Shown here: positions 1 to 7,798 of the stretch, piece after piece
How the letters are laid out: each line of letters starts with the position of its first letter
How positions within the stretch are numbered: position 1 is the first letter of the stretch
NCBI GenBank assembly: GCA_004017535.1
Contig: SAJS01000003.1
Location: forward strand, 186,001-250,000
Direction: 5' to 3'
Length of the DNA: 64,000 bases
Source: Mesorhizobium sp.
Lineage (GTDB): Bacteria; Pseudomonadota; Alphaproteobacteria; Rhizobiales; Rhizobiaceae
The notes under the pieces: generated by a model
Told to the model about the DNA's origin: nothing
The model's input: only the letters and a program-made list of their open reading frames with translations
Databases searched by the model: none
Program-made: the position numbers and the translations under genes

Positions 1-138
1 TTCGCCGCCGAGATCGACGCCCGCATCGCGGCCGCCATCTCGACCGCCCAGCCGGTGACGCTGGAGACGCTGAAGGCAAGGCCATTCGTAATCCGCGTCT
101 TCGACCGTTTGCTGTGGCTGGGATCGCCCTATCTTTAG
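1..138 (+). CDS. Phospholipase D-like protein, C-terminal fragment
   Basis: Frame 1 is open from the first base to a TAG at 136-138 and gives 45 residues ending RLLWLGSPYL. An ending of this kind (RxxxRLLWLxSPYL) is typical of PLD-family cardiolipin synthase-like proteins of Rhizobiales. The catalytic HKD motifs lie outside the window, so the assignment rests on the tail and on its neighbour, an endonuclease/exonuclease/phosphatase gene starting 24 bases downstream on the same strand. That pairing is common for these two families. The 5' end is cut by the window edge. Confidence 0.5.
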   Translation, partial: FAAEIDARIAAAISTAQPVTLETLKARPFVIRVFDRLLWLGSPYL

Positions 139-161
139 AGCAGGAAATCGAAAGCAGGATC

Positions 162-971
162 ATGGAGATAGACGACATCAAAGGACGCAGCCTGCCGGAG
201 ACCGTGCTCTTGTCGATCCGCGCCAGGAACGCGCGCAAGGCGAAGGCCACGCCCCGCAAGCGCGTCAACGACACTGAAATCGTCGTCGCTTCCTACAACG
301 TCCACAAATGTATCGGCACGGACCGCAGGTTCGACCCTGACAGGACGGCCCGCGTCATCCGCGAGATCAGCCCCGACGTGATCGCCCTGCAGGAAGCCGA
401 CAACCGCTTCGGCGACAGGGCCGGGCTGCTCGACCTCGCCCGCCTGGAACTGGAGACGGGACTGGTGCCGGTGCCGGTCTCGGGCAACGGCAAGGGGCAT
501 GGCTGGCGCGGCAATGTGCTGCTGTTCAAACGCGGCACCGTGCGCGACGTCCACCAGCTCAAGCTGCCGGGACTGGAGCCGCGCGGCGCGCTGGTCGCCG
601 AAATCGATCTTGACGAGAAACGGTCGCTGCGCGTCATCGCCGCCCATCTCGGTCTTTTGCGCCGCTCGCGCTCCGAACAGGCCCGCGTCGTGCTCGACAT
701 CATGAGCAGCGCCGATGAAAGGCCGACGCTGCTGCTTGGCGATCTCAACGAATGGCGGCTCGGCAACCGCTCGGCGCTGAATACGCTGCACACGACCTTC
801 GGGCCGACGCCGCCGGCGGTGCCGACCTTCCCGTCCGGCCTGCCGGTGCTGGCGCTCGACCGCATCATGGGCAACCGGCACGGTTTGGTTTCAGGCGTCG
901 AGGCGCATGACACGCCGCTGTCGCGCGTCGCCTCCGATCACCTGCCGCTGACGGCTTTCGTGCATTTGTAA
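162..971 (+). CDS. Endonuclease/exonuclease/phosphatase family protein
   Basis: A 269-residue metal-dependent phosphohydrolase-type protein. The family motifs appear in order: ASYNVHKCIG near residue 44, a metal-binding LQEAD near 76, HLG near 165, GDLNEW near 193 and the terminal SDHLPL near 258, which carries the catalytic Asp-His pair. ATG at 162 is preferred over the upstream in-frame GTG at 114, because the latter would overlap the preceding gene and the conserved fold begins only after residue 40. The substrate (nucleic acid, phosphoinositide or other phosphoester) cannot be read from sequence. Co-location with a PLD-like gene suggests lipid or nucleic acid phosphodiester metabolism. 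There is no signal peptide. Confidence 0.85.
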   Translation: MEIDDIKGRSLPETVLLSIRARNARKAKATPRKRVNDTEIVVASYNVHKCIGTDRRFDPDRTARVIREISPDVIALQEADNRFGDRAGLLDLARLELETGLVPVPVSGNGKGHGWRGNVLLFKRGTVRDVHQLKLPGLEPRGALVAEIDLDEKRSLRVIAAHLGLLRRSRSEQARVVLDIMSSADERPTLLLGDLNEWRLGNRSALNTLHTTFGPTPPAVPTFPSGLPVLALDRIMGNRHGLVSGVEAHDTPLSRVASDHLPLTAFVHL

Positions 972-980
972 CCTGGCGCC

Positions 981-2966
981 CTACCCTTCCCTCAGCCAGA
1001 CCAGCATCTCGCCGGGGTCGCGATTGTCCCAGGCAAAATAGGGAACCGCCTTGAGCTTCATCGCCTCAGTCGCCGGCGGCTCGGGACGATAAAGATCCCT
1101 GCCCCAGTTCTCCGTCTCGGCCCGACTGCCGATCGCCGAAAGCGTGACGACGCCGCCGAGCAGGTTTGGCTCCTTGTGTGCCTCCAACCTCGCCTCGCGC
1201 GGCAGGGCGATGCGATGCAGCCCGCCGCCATTGTCGGTTTCCTCGACGCAGTAGACCAGCGGGCCGCGCGCCAGCGCGACACGGCCGATGTCCTGGCGCA
1301 CCTGCGGGTTGGCGAAGAGGCGGGCCATCGACATTTCGAGGTCGAGCTCGACTTTGTCGCCCTGGCGCCATTCGCGCCGGATCGCGGCATAGCCGTCGAC
1401 CGTGGCCGCCTCGAGATCGACCAGCTTGCCGTTGACCCTAAGTGCTGCCTTGCGGCACCAGGCCGGCACGCGCAGATGAAGCGTGAACGCAACCGGCGCC
1501 TCCGGCCCGACCTCGATAGCGACCGCGCCGTCCCACGGATAGTTGCTGGTCTGGACCAGGTTAACCTGGCGGCCGGCGATCTCGAAACGGGCAGTCGAGT
1601 CGCCATAGAGATGCACGGCAAGCGCATCATCGGCGAGGCCGTAGAAAAAGCTGCCGATCGAGGCCACCATGCGGCCGATATTGGGCGGGCAGCACGGGCA
1701 CCGGTGCCATTTCCAGCGGTGGTGCCCGCCCCGGCTCTCCAGCGGGTTCTCGTAGAAGAAAAGCGAGCCGTCGAGCGACAGGCCCGAGATCGAGCCGTTG
1801 TAGAGCGCACGCTCCATCATGTCGGCGTAACGGGCGTTCGGGCCCATGCCGAGCATGCGGCTTGCCCAGAACACCAAGCCGACCGAGGCGCAGGTCTCGG
1901 CATAGGCGGTCTCGTTGGGCAGGTCGTAGTCGCTGGTGAAGCCCTCATTGTGCGCCGACGGTCCGAGGCCGCCGGTGACGTAGAGGCTCTTGGTCATCAG
2001 ATCGTCCCAGAGCCGGTCGAGCGCCACGCGCAGCGTGTCGTCGCCATATTCCGTCGCGATATCGGCCATGCCGGAATAGAGATACATGGCCCGCACCGCG
2101 TGGCCGACGACCTTGTCCTGCTCGCGCACCGGCTTGTGCGACTGGTTATACTCGTAGGTTTTGAAGTGATATGCCTTCGGGTCGGCGCCGCGGGCGCGCG
2201 CTTCTTCGTCGAAATAATGCGGCTGCTGCCCGCGCTGGTCGATGAAATATTTGGCGAGCTCCATGTATTTCTTCTCGCCGGTGGCTCGCGCCAGCTTGAC
2301 CAGCGCCAGCTCGATCTCCTCATGGCCGCAATAGCCCTTTTTCTTGCCGGGCTCCGGGCCGAACATCGAAGCGATGTGATCGGCGTAGCGGCACATGATG
2401 TCGAGCAGCTTGCGCTTTCCAGTCGCCTGGAAGTAGGCGACGGCGCCTTCGATCAGATGGCCGGCGCAGTAGAGCTCGTGGCAATCGCGCAGATTGGTCC
2501 AGCGCAGCCCGGGCTGGATGCGCTGGTACCAGCTGGAGAGATAGCCGTCCTCCTGCTGCAGCTTGCCGTACATATCAATAACGGCGTCGATCTTCTGCTC
2601 CAGCTCCGGATTGCGGCGGCGGTAGAGCGAATAGGCGGCGGTCTCGATGGTCTTGCCCCAGTCGGAATCCCAGAACATCTGCGTCGTCACCGTCGAGCCG
2701 GTGAACTCGGTGCCCTGCCCCTCGGCCTCGTCGGGCGACGGCGAATGGAACGGGATGACGACGCCGGGCGACGGCCGGTCCGGATCAATCTGCTCCAGCA
2801 TGCGCGCCTCGACGCAGCGGTCGTAGAGGATGCCGGCCGTCCTGGCGGCGACCGCATCGACACGGTCGCCCCAGAAGCCGCGGACATCGACCTGCGGCAC
2901 GGGCAGCGGCCGGAAGGCGAGCTTCGGCCTGACGGAGGTCTCTTTGGCGGGGTGCGATGCGGTCAT
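981..2966 (-). CDS. Glycoside hydrolase family 127 beta-L-arabinofuranosidase
   Basis: A 661-residue GH127 (DUF1680) enzyme expected to release L-arabinofuranose from arabino-oligosaccharides. All residues known as essential in Bifidobacterium HypBA1 have matching positions. E341 in HNEGF matches the acid/base E322. E357 and C359 in AETC, with C425 and C426 in CPCCPPN, match the zinc-thiolate site and nucleophile. There is no signal peptide, so it acts on imported sugars in the cytoplasm. ATG at 2966 is chosen over GTG at 2975 because a GGAG at 2975-2978 lies 8 bases upstream and the GTG falls inside that ribosome site. It is the last gene of the ABC sugar operon, 19 bases after the second permease. 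Confidence 0.9.
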   Translation of the reverse strand: MTASHPAKETSVRPKLAFRPLPVPQVDVRGFWGDRVDAVAARTAGILYDRCVEARMLEQIDPDRPSPGVVIPFHSPSPDEAEGQGTEFTGSTVTTQMFWDSDWGKTIETAAYSLYRRRNPELEQKIDAVIDMYGKLQQEDGYLSSWYQRIQPGLRWTNLRDCHELYCAGHLIEGAVAYFQATGKRKLLDIMCRYADHIASMFGPEPGKKKGYCGHEEIELALVKLARATGEKKYMELAKYFIDQRGQQPHYFDEEARARGADPKAYHFKTYEYNQSHKPVREQDKVVGHAVRAMYLYSGMADIATEYGDDTLRVALDRLWDDLMTKSLYVTGGLGPSAHNEGFTSDYDLPNETAYAETCASVGLVFWASRMLGMGPNARYADMMERALYNGSISGLSLDGSLFFYENPLESRGGHHRWKWHRCPCCPPNIGRMVASIGSFFYGLADDALAVHLYGDSTARFEIAGRQVNLVQTSNYPWDGAVAIEVGPEAPVAFTLHLRVPAWCRKAALRVNGKLVDLEAATVDGYAAIRREWRQGDKVELDLEMSMARLFANPQVRQDIGRVALARGPLVYCVEETDNGGGLHRIALPREARLEAHKEPNLLGGVVTLSAIGSRAETENWGRDLYRPEPPATEAMKLKAVPYFAWDNRDPGEMLVWLREG

Positions 2967-2985
2967 GAGGTTCACTCCATTCGAG

Positions 2986-3843
2986 TTACTTGACGGCCCC
3001 GGCCATCAGGCCGCGGATGTAGAAGCGCTGCAGCGCCAGGAAGAGGATCAGGCAGGGCACCATCATCACCGTGACGCCCGCCTGCACCGCGCCCCAGTCG
3101 ATGGCGCCGAAGCGGCCGGACTGAAGCGCCGTCATCATCACCGGCAAAGTGAATTTGGACTGGTCGGTCATCAGCACGAGCGCGGCCAGAAACTCGTTCC
3201 AGGCGCCGAGGAAGGCGAAGAGCGCGATGGTGACGACGCCCGGCCAGACCAAGGGCAGCATCACCTTGACCAGCATGGTGACGTTGCTGGCGCCATCCAT
3301 GCGCGCCGCCTCCTCGATCTCGCGCGGCACGGCATCGAAGGCGTTGCGCATCATGAAGATCGAGAAGGGCAGCTGCAGCGTGACATAGACGCAGACCAGC
3401 CCGGTCAGCGTATTGTGCAGGCCGAGCCTGGTCAGCACCAGGAAGATCGGCGTCAGGATCGACTGGAACGGGATCATGATCGTCGACAAGATGAGCACGA
3501 AGAAAAAGTCCCGGAACGGGAAGCGGAAGCGCGAGAAGCCGTAACCGGCCAGCACGCTGACCAGCACCGAGAGCAGCACCGTCATCACCGAGACATAGAT
3601 GCTGTTCTGCGCCGAGACCCAGAGCCCGTCGCCGAAGGCGTTCAGCGTCTCGTAATTCTCGACCGAGAAGCCGGTGGTCGGCCAGGGCGGCAGCGGCGGC
3701 TGGCGCGCCTCCTGCGCCGGCTTGAAGGTCGACAGCACCGTCCACACGATCGGCGCCAGGAACAGCACCGAGGCGATGATGCCGGTGGAATGCCTGGCGA
3801 GGCTGAAGGCGGCCTTGCGGTTCTGCGACATCGCCTCGGTCAT
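2986..3843 (-). CDS. Carbohydrate ABC transporter permease (MalG type)
   Basis: A 285-residue inner-membrane permease with about six transmembrane segments and the cytoplasmic EAA loop (EEAARMDGASN then LPL) that docks the ATPase. It pairs with the upstream MalF-type permease. Its ATG overlaps the TGA of that gene by one base (TGATG at 3845-3841), which implies translational coupling. Family CUT1 is expected from size and topology. Likely cargo is an arabinose-containing oligosaccharide, inferred from the downstream GH127 gene. No ATP-binding subunit gene is present in the operon, so a shared ATPase must be encoded elsewhere. Confidence 0.92.
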   Translation of the reverse strand: MTEAMSQNRKAAFSLARHSTGIIASVLFLAPIVWTVLSTFKPAQEARQPPLPPWPTTGFSVENYETLNAFGDGLWVSAQNSIYVSVMTVLLSVLVSVLAGYGFSRFRFPFRDFFFVLILSTIMIPFQSILTPIFLVLTRLGLHNTLTGLVCVYVTLQLPFSIFMMRNAFDAVPREIEEAARMDGASNVTMLVKVMLPLVWPGVVTIALFAFLGAWNEFLAALVLMTDQSKFTLPVMMTALQSGRFGAIDWGAVQAGVTVMMVPCLILFLALQRFYIRGLMAGAVK

Positions 3844-4763
3844 CAGTCGAGCCCCTCGGGCCTGCGCAGCAGCCAGAGCTGGATGAGGCTGAGCGCCACC
3901 AGGATGGCCAGCAGCACCATGGAAAGTGCCGCGCCATAGCCCAGCTTGAACGAGACGAAGGACTGGTTGAAGATCCAGTAGACCGCCGTCAGCGTCTGGT
4001 TGCGCGGCCCGCCGCGCAGTATGATGTAGAACTGGTCGAAGGCTAGGATCGAGCCCGCCACCGACAGGATCAGCGCCAGCGCCAGCGTGCGGCGCATCAA
4101 GGGCAGCGTGATCGCCCTGAATCTCGCGAACGGCCCTGCCCCGTCGATGACGGCGGCCTCCTGCAGATCCTGCGGGATCGACTGCAGGCCGGTCATCAGG
4201 ATGATCATGGTGAAGCCCGCGACCTTCCAGACCACCATGGCGATGATCGACCAGAAGGCCGGCTGGAAGGTGGCGAGAAGATTGACCTTCTTTTCGGTCA
4301 GGCCGAGGTCGTAAGCGGCCGGGCTGAAAAGACCGGAATCGACATTCAAGAGCCAGGACCAGAGCAGGCTCGCCGAAGCGAAGCCGACGACCGCCGGCAT
4401 GAAGAAGGCGGTGCGGTAGAGATTGGTGAGCGGGCGCGGCTTTTCGATGAAGATCGCCAGCGGGAAGGCCACGGCGAAGATCGCGATGGTGACGATCACC
4501 GTGTAATAGAAGGTGAATTTCAGCGCGTTCCAGAACCGCGTGTCGCGCAGGATCGCTACATAATTGTCGAGGCCGACAAAGGCATGCTCGCCCATCAGCG
4601 GCCAGTTGTTGAGCGACATCCATGCCGTCATGCCGAGCGGGATGACGAAGAAGACGGTGACGAAAGCGACGGCCGGCAGGACGTAGAGCAGGCCAACCCA
4701 TTGCCGCAGGCTGGCGCTGGTGCGTGAGCGGACGAGCGCGGAGGTGCTGGCGATGGCAGTCAT
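3843..4763 (-). CDS. Carbohydrate ABC transporter permease (MalF type)
   Basis: A 306-residue inner-membrane permease with an N-terminal hydrophobic segment (LLYVLPAVAFVTVFF) and an EAA loop (EAAVIDGAGPFARF then LPL). ATG at 4763 is chosen because the longer open frame runs back through an intergenic repeat. It forms the heterodimeric channel with the MalG-type partner and overlaps it by one base. It lies 341 bases after the binding-protein gene. That gap holds a GC-rich stem-loop and a large palindromic repeat, which could lower permease expression relative to the binding protein. Confidence 0.92.
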   Translation of the reverse strand: MTAIASTSALVRSRTSASLRQWVGLLYVLPAVAFVTVFFVIPLGMTAWMSLNNWPLMGEHAFVGLDNYVAILRDTRFWNALKFTFYYTVIVTIAIFAVAFPLAIFIEKPRPLTNLYRTAFFMPAVVGFASASLLWSWLLNVDSGLFSPAAYDLGLTEKKVNLLATFQPAFWSIIAMVVWKVAGFTMIILMTGLQSIPQDLQEAAVIDGAGPFARFRAITLPLMRRTLALALILSVAGSILAFDQFYIILRGGPRNQTLTAVYWIFNQSFVSFKLGYGAALSMVLLAILVALSLIQLWLLRRPEGLD

Positions 4764-4768
4764 GGTCG

Positions 4769-4926
4769 CGCTCCCCCTTCTCCCCTTGTGGGAGAAGGTG
4801 TCGCCGAAGGCGACGGATGAGGGGTGTTCCAGCGGAGTGAGACGCTGGCGTTCCCTGAAACACCCCTCATCCGTCTCGGCGCTGCGCGCCGATCCACCTT
4901 CTCCCACAAGGGGAGAAGGGGGAGCG
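4769..4926. repeat. RIME/REP-like palindromic intergenic element
   Basis: The left arm (4769-4800) and right arm (4894-4926) are near-perfect reverse complements with the core CTTCTCCCCTTGTGGGAGAAG. A second nested pair surrounds CGACGGATGAGGGGTGTT and AACACCCCTCATCCG. The total is about 158 bases and untranslated. The layout matches the rhizobial intergenic mosaic element type found scattered between genes. It sits just upstream of the MalF-type permease start. In RNA it would fold as one long hairpin. No gene lies inside it. Confidence 0.8.
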
Positions 4927-5011
4927 AACCTCGGGGCGCCCTCAAATTGACGATGCCAGTGAAAGCGAATTGTCTCAACGCGATAGTCCTGCGGTTGGAC
5001 GGATGCAACTC

Positions 5012-5048
5012 CCGGCCGCCCGGCCAGGGAGACGGGGCGGGCGGCCGG
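5012..5048. promoter_or_regulatory. GC-rich stem-loop between binding protein and permease
   Basis: A perfect 11-base inverted repeat, CCGGCCGCCCG at 5012-5022 and its complement at 5038-5048, with a 15-base loop. It lies 57 bases after the binding-protein stop in the direction of transcription. No U-tract follows, so it is more likely an RNA-stabilising or partial-termination hairpin than a full terminator. Such hairpins are known after binding-protein genes of ABC operons. Confidence 0.6.
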
Positions 5049-5104
5049 CCAGGGCCCCGGCGACGGGGCGTTGCGCGATCCCCGCCGCCGGTCGGCCCTG
5101 GTGT

Positions 5105-6367
5105 CTACTTGTTCGGCGCCTGGTCGATGATCGACTGCATCGTGTCCTGCGCGTTCTTGATGGCGCCGTCGACGTCGTCGCCGAAGAACACCTCGTTGAT
5201 CATCTGCGTCCACGGACCGTTGGCGGAGTTGATCAAATCGTTGAACACCACCGAATAAGGCGTCCTGCCCTTGGCCATCGCCTCGGCCGCCACCTGGTAG
5301 CGCGGGTCGAGTTCCTTCAGCGCGTCCTTGGCGATGTCGTTGCGCACCGGCAGGCTGCCATATTTGGCGAGGATCGTCTGGCCTTCGAGCGAATAGGCGA
5401 AGTCCAGGAACTCCTTCACCACGGCGATCTTCTTGGTGCCCTTGGTGATGACGAAATTGTCGCCGCCGGCGAAGGAGGACCAGCCGCCATCCTTGCCCGG
5501 CAGGAAAGTGATGCCGTAGTCGATATCAGGATACTGCGTGTTGAGCGCGCCGATGGCGAAGGCGCCGGAGGGCGAGATGCCGATCTTGCCGCCGGCGAAG
5601 GCGGCGAAGAAGTTGGCGCCGGTGTCGGTCTGCGCGCCCTCGGGCACCAGCCCCTTCTTGATCATCGAGCGGTAGAGGTCGATGGCGCCGCGCAGTTGCG
5701 GGCTGTCAAGCGTCGCCTTCGAGCCGTCTTCCGACAGGATGTCGCCGCCCGAGGCCCAGATCAGCGGCGTGAAGGTGAAGATGTTGCAGCCGCCGCAGTT
5801 GCCGGAGAAGTAAAAACCCTTGATATCGCCGCCGAGCGCGTTGACCTTTTCGGCGTCGGCCGCGATCTCGGCCCAGTTGGCCGGCCCCTTCTCCGGGTCC
5901 AGCCCCGCCTGCTTGAACAGCTTCTTGTTCCAGATCAGCACCGAGGCGTCGGCCGAGAACGGCAGGCCATAGATGCGGTCCTTATAGGTGCCGGTCTTCA
6001 CATGCGCCGGCGAGAGGCTGGAAAAATAGGGCAAGGATTTCGCCCAGTCGGTGATGTCCTCCAACTGGCCGGCGGCGGCGAAGGACGGCGTGTAGATCAG
6101 GTCGAGCGAGAGCGCGTCGGGCGCCGTGCCGCCGGCGGCGGCCGCGCCATATTTCGGGATGATCTCGGCGTTGGGGATGATGTCGAGCTTGATCTGGTCC
6201 TTGTTCGCCTTGTTGAAGGCGTCGACGATGCGCGGCATGAAGTTCGAGCCGTCGGCGCGCACCCAGATGTTGGCGGTCTCGGCGGACGCCGCCTGCAGGC
6301 CGCCGCCGATGACGGCAGCGGCAAGCATCAGCTTGGCAAGCATGGTCTTCACGTTACTCCTCCTCAT
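5105..6367 (-). CDS. Extracellular sugar-binding protein of ABC transporter
   Basis: A 420-residue family 1 solute-binding protein. A Sec signal peptide (basic MRRSNVK, hydrophobic core, AASA cleavage site near residue 29) sends it to the periplasm. ATG at 6367 is fixed by a strong GGGAGGAG ribosome site just upstream; the longer open frame has no support. Downstream stretches such as DALSLDLIYTPSFAAAG and the aromatic-rich C-terminal half fit CUT1 binding proteins. It probably captures arabino-oligosaccharides for the two permeases that follow. It stands 59 bases after the LacI-type regulator in the same operon. Confidence 0.92.
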   Translation of the reverse strand: MRRSNVKTMLAKLMLAAAVIGGGLQAASAETANIWVRADGSNFMPRIVDAFNKANKDQIKLDIIPNAEIIPKYGAAAAGGTAPDALSLDLIYTPSFAAAGQLEDITDWAKSLPYFSSLSPAHVKTGTYKDRIYGLPFSADASVLIWNKKLFKQAGLDPEKGPANWAEIAADAEKVNALGGDIKGFYFSGNCGGCNIFTFTPLIWASGGDILSEDGSKATLDSPQLRGAIDLYRSMIKKGLVPEGAQTDTGANFFAAFAGGKIGISPSGAFAIGALNTQYPDIDYGITFLPGKDGGWSSFAGGDNFVITKGTKKIAVVKEFLDFAYSLEGQTILAKYGSLPVRNDIAKDALKELDPRYQVAAEAMAKGRTPYSVVFNDLINSANGPWTQMINEVFFGDDVDGAIKNAQDTMQSIIDQAPNK

Positions 6368-6426
6368 GGTTCTCCTCCCAGTTTGGCGACGCCGCCCGAC
6401 GGATGCGGGCGCGTGGCCGCGTTGCT

Positions 6427-7476
6427 TCATTCCGGCGGACCTCCGCATGACTGACGCACCACCAGGCGGCACGGCAGTTTCCTGATGCCCGGCGCGGCCG
6501 GCTGGCCGTCGACGAGCGAAAGCAGGGCAAGCCCGGCCTCGCGGCCGAGCGTCGAAAGATTCATGTCGACGGAGGTGAGCGGCGGGCGCGTCGCCTCGGC
6601 CACGATCTCCCAATTGTCGAAGCCAATGACCCCGACATCGTCAGGCACGCTTATGCCGCGCTCGCGCAGCGCATCGATGACGCCGCGCGCGATCTGGTCG
6701 TTGCCGCAGAAGACGGCGTCGGGCCACCCTTCCCTATCCGCCTTGCCGAACAGTTTTTCGACTGCCTCGTGGCCCCAGGCTTCCGACCAGGCGCCGAGCA
6801 ACGGCTCGCTCTCGGCTAGGCCGTTCTCCTTCAGGACATCGCGCCAGGCTTGCGCACGCGCATGCACGACGGCGAAGCTCGCCGGGCCGCTGACATGGGC
6901 GATGCGCCGGCGGCCGAGCCGCAGAAAATGCTCGACCGCCAGCCGCGCGCCGCCGGCATCGTCGGAGACGAGGCCGATCGCGCCGGGATCGGGCTGGGTG
7001 AAAGCGTAGACGACCGGAATGCGCAGATTGGAGAGATCGACCGGCAGATGGCGGTCGATGCGCTTTCCGGTGGCGATGATGCCGTCGACGCGCTTGTCGA
7101 GCATGGCCTCGACATGCAGCTGGCCGAGCCGCTGGTCGTCCTCGACATTGCACAGGAACACCGAGACGCCCTTGTCGACCAGCGCATCCGAAACGCCGGC
7201 CATCAGCGGCAGCGAGAAGCGGCCATAGGTATCGTTGGTGAGCAGGCCCACGGTGAAGGAGCGTTTTCTGAGCAGGCTCTGCGCCAGGCTGTTCGGCCGG
7301 AAGCCGAGCAGCCGCGCCGTCTCGCGAATGCGCTCGCGCGTCTCCGCCGTCATCCGCCCCTGCCCGTTCAGCGCCTTGGACGCCGTGGCCACGCTGACAC
7401 CCGCCGCGGCCGCCACCTCGCGCAGCGTGACCGGCGGCTTGGCGGAAACTGGCGCTGGTTCGGGGGCGGAAGGCAT
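6427..7476 (-). CDS. LacI-family transcriptional regulator
   Basis: A 349-residue repressor. The N-terminal helix-turn-helix reads TLREVAAAAGVSVATASKAL (about residues 17-36), followed by the hinge helix with NSLAQSLLRKRS and a periplasmic-binding-like sugar domain to the C-terminus (VIGFDNWEIVAEATRPPLTSV). It is the first gene of the minus-strand sugar operon. Two identical operator-like half-palindromes lie 26 and 94 bases upstream of its start, so it probably represses itself and the operon until its sugar binds. The inducer is likely an arabinose derivative (inference from GH127). Confidence 0.9.
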   Translation of the reverse strand: MPSAPEPAPVSAKPPVTLREVAAAAGVSVATASKALNGQGRMTAETRERIRETARLLGFRPNSLAQSLLRKRSFTVGLLTNDTYGRFSLPLMAGVSDALVDKGVSVFLCNVEDDQRLGQLHVEAMLDKRVDGIIATGKRIDRHLPVDLSNLRIPVVYAFTQPDPGAIGLVSDDAGGARLAVEHFLRLGRRRIAHVSGPASFAVVHARAQAWRDVLKENGLAESEPLLGAWSEAWGHEAVEKLFGKADREGWPDAVFCGNDQIARGVIDALRERGISVPDDVGVIGFDNWEIVAEATRPPLTSVDMNLSTLGREAGLALLSLVDGQPAAPGIRKLPCRLVVRQSCGGPPE

Positions 7477-7501
7477 GGGCGCGGCGGAATCCCTTAGGTG
7501 A

Positions 7502-7513
7502 GAAAAGGTTTTC
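7502..7513. promoter_or_regulatory. LacI-type operator, proximal copy
   Basis: GAAAAGGTTTTC, a 12-base palindrome with only the central GG breaking symmetry; family operators usually centre on CG. It lies 26 bases upstream of the LacI-family start. A second identical copy lies 68 bases away, about six and a half helical turns. Confidence 0.55.
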
Positions 7514-7569
7514 CCTTATCGCCCTGCGCGTTGATGACGGGTGAGGTCAGCGGACGCGGGGTGGGTTGG

Positions 7570-7581
7570 GAAAAGGTTTTC
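7570..7581. promoter_or_regulatory. LacI-type operator, distal copy
   Basis: A second exact copy of GAAAAGGTTTTC. Its flanks (GG before, TC after) mirror those of the proximal copy, so the two extended sites face each other in inverted orientation. Paired operators fit looping by a tetrameric LacI-type repressor. Confidence 0.55.
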
Positions 7582-7798
7582 TCAGTGCTCAGAGTAAAGG
7601 AAGGGGGAGAGGTTGGCAAGGGGGATGAGGACAGGCGAGGCAAGCCGAAAGCTGCCGGTCCGCTTACGGCTCCATTCCACTCGTTCGAGAACTGTTAGCG
7701 AAGCCGGGAAACCGCCGTTCCATTCGGCGCGCCGCGCCGTCAGCGTTGGGCCCACGCTCTGCTTGGCTTCAAGTACCCAGAACTGCCCTGGGCTCTGT
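7582..7798. other. Intergenic region without recognised gene
   Basis: Between the sugar-operon operators and the end of the receiver-EamA gene. Short frames cross it on both strands but none has family resemblance or a convincing ribosome site. The promoter of the LacI operon must lie at its left edge. No strong terminator hairpin for the receiver-EamA gene was seen. Confidence 0.4.

Noticed and set aside
1176-2993. 605-codon frame on the plus strand opposite the GH127 gene
   Set aside because: It is antisense to a gene with a full catalytic motif set and has the low-complexity composition of high-GC shadow frames.
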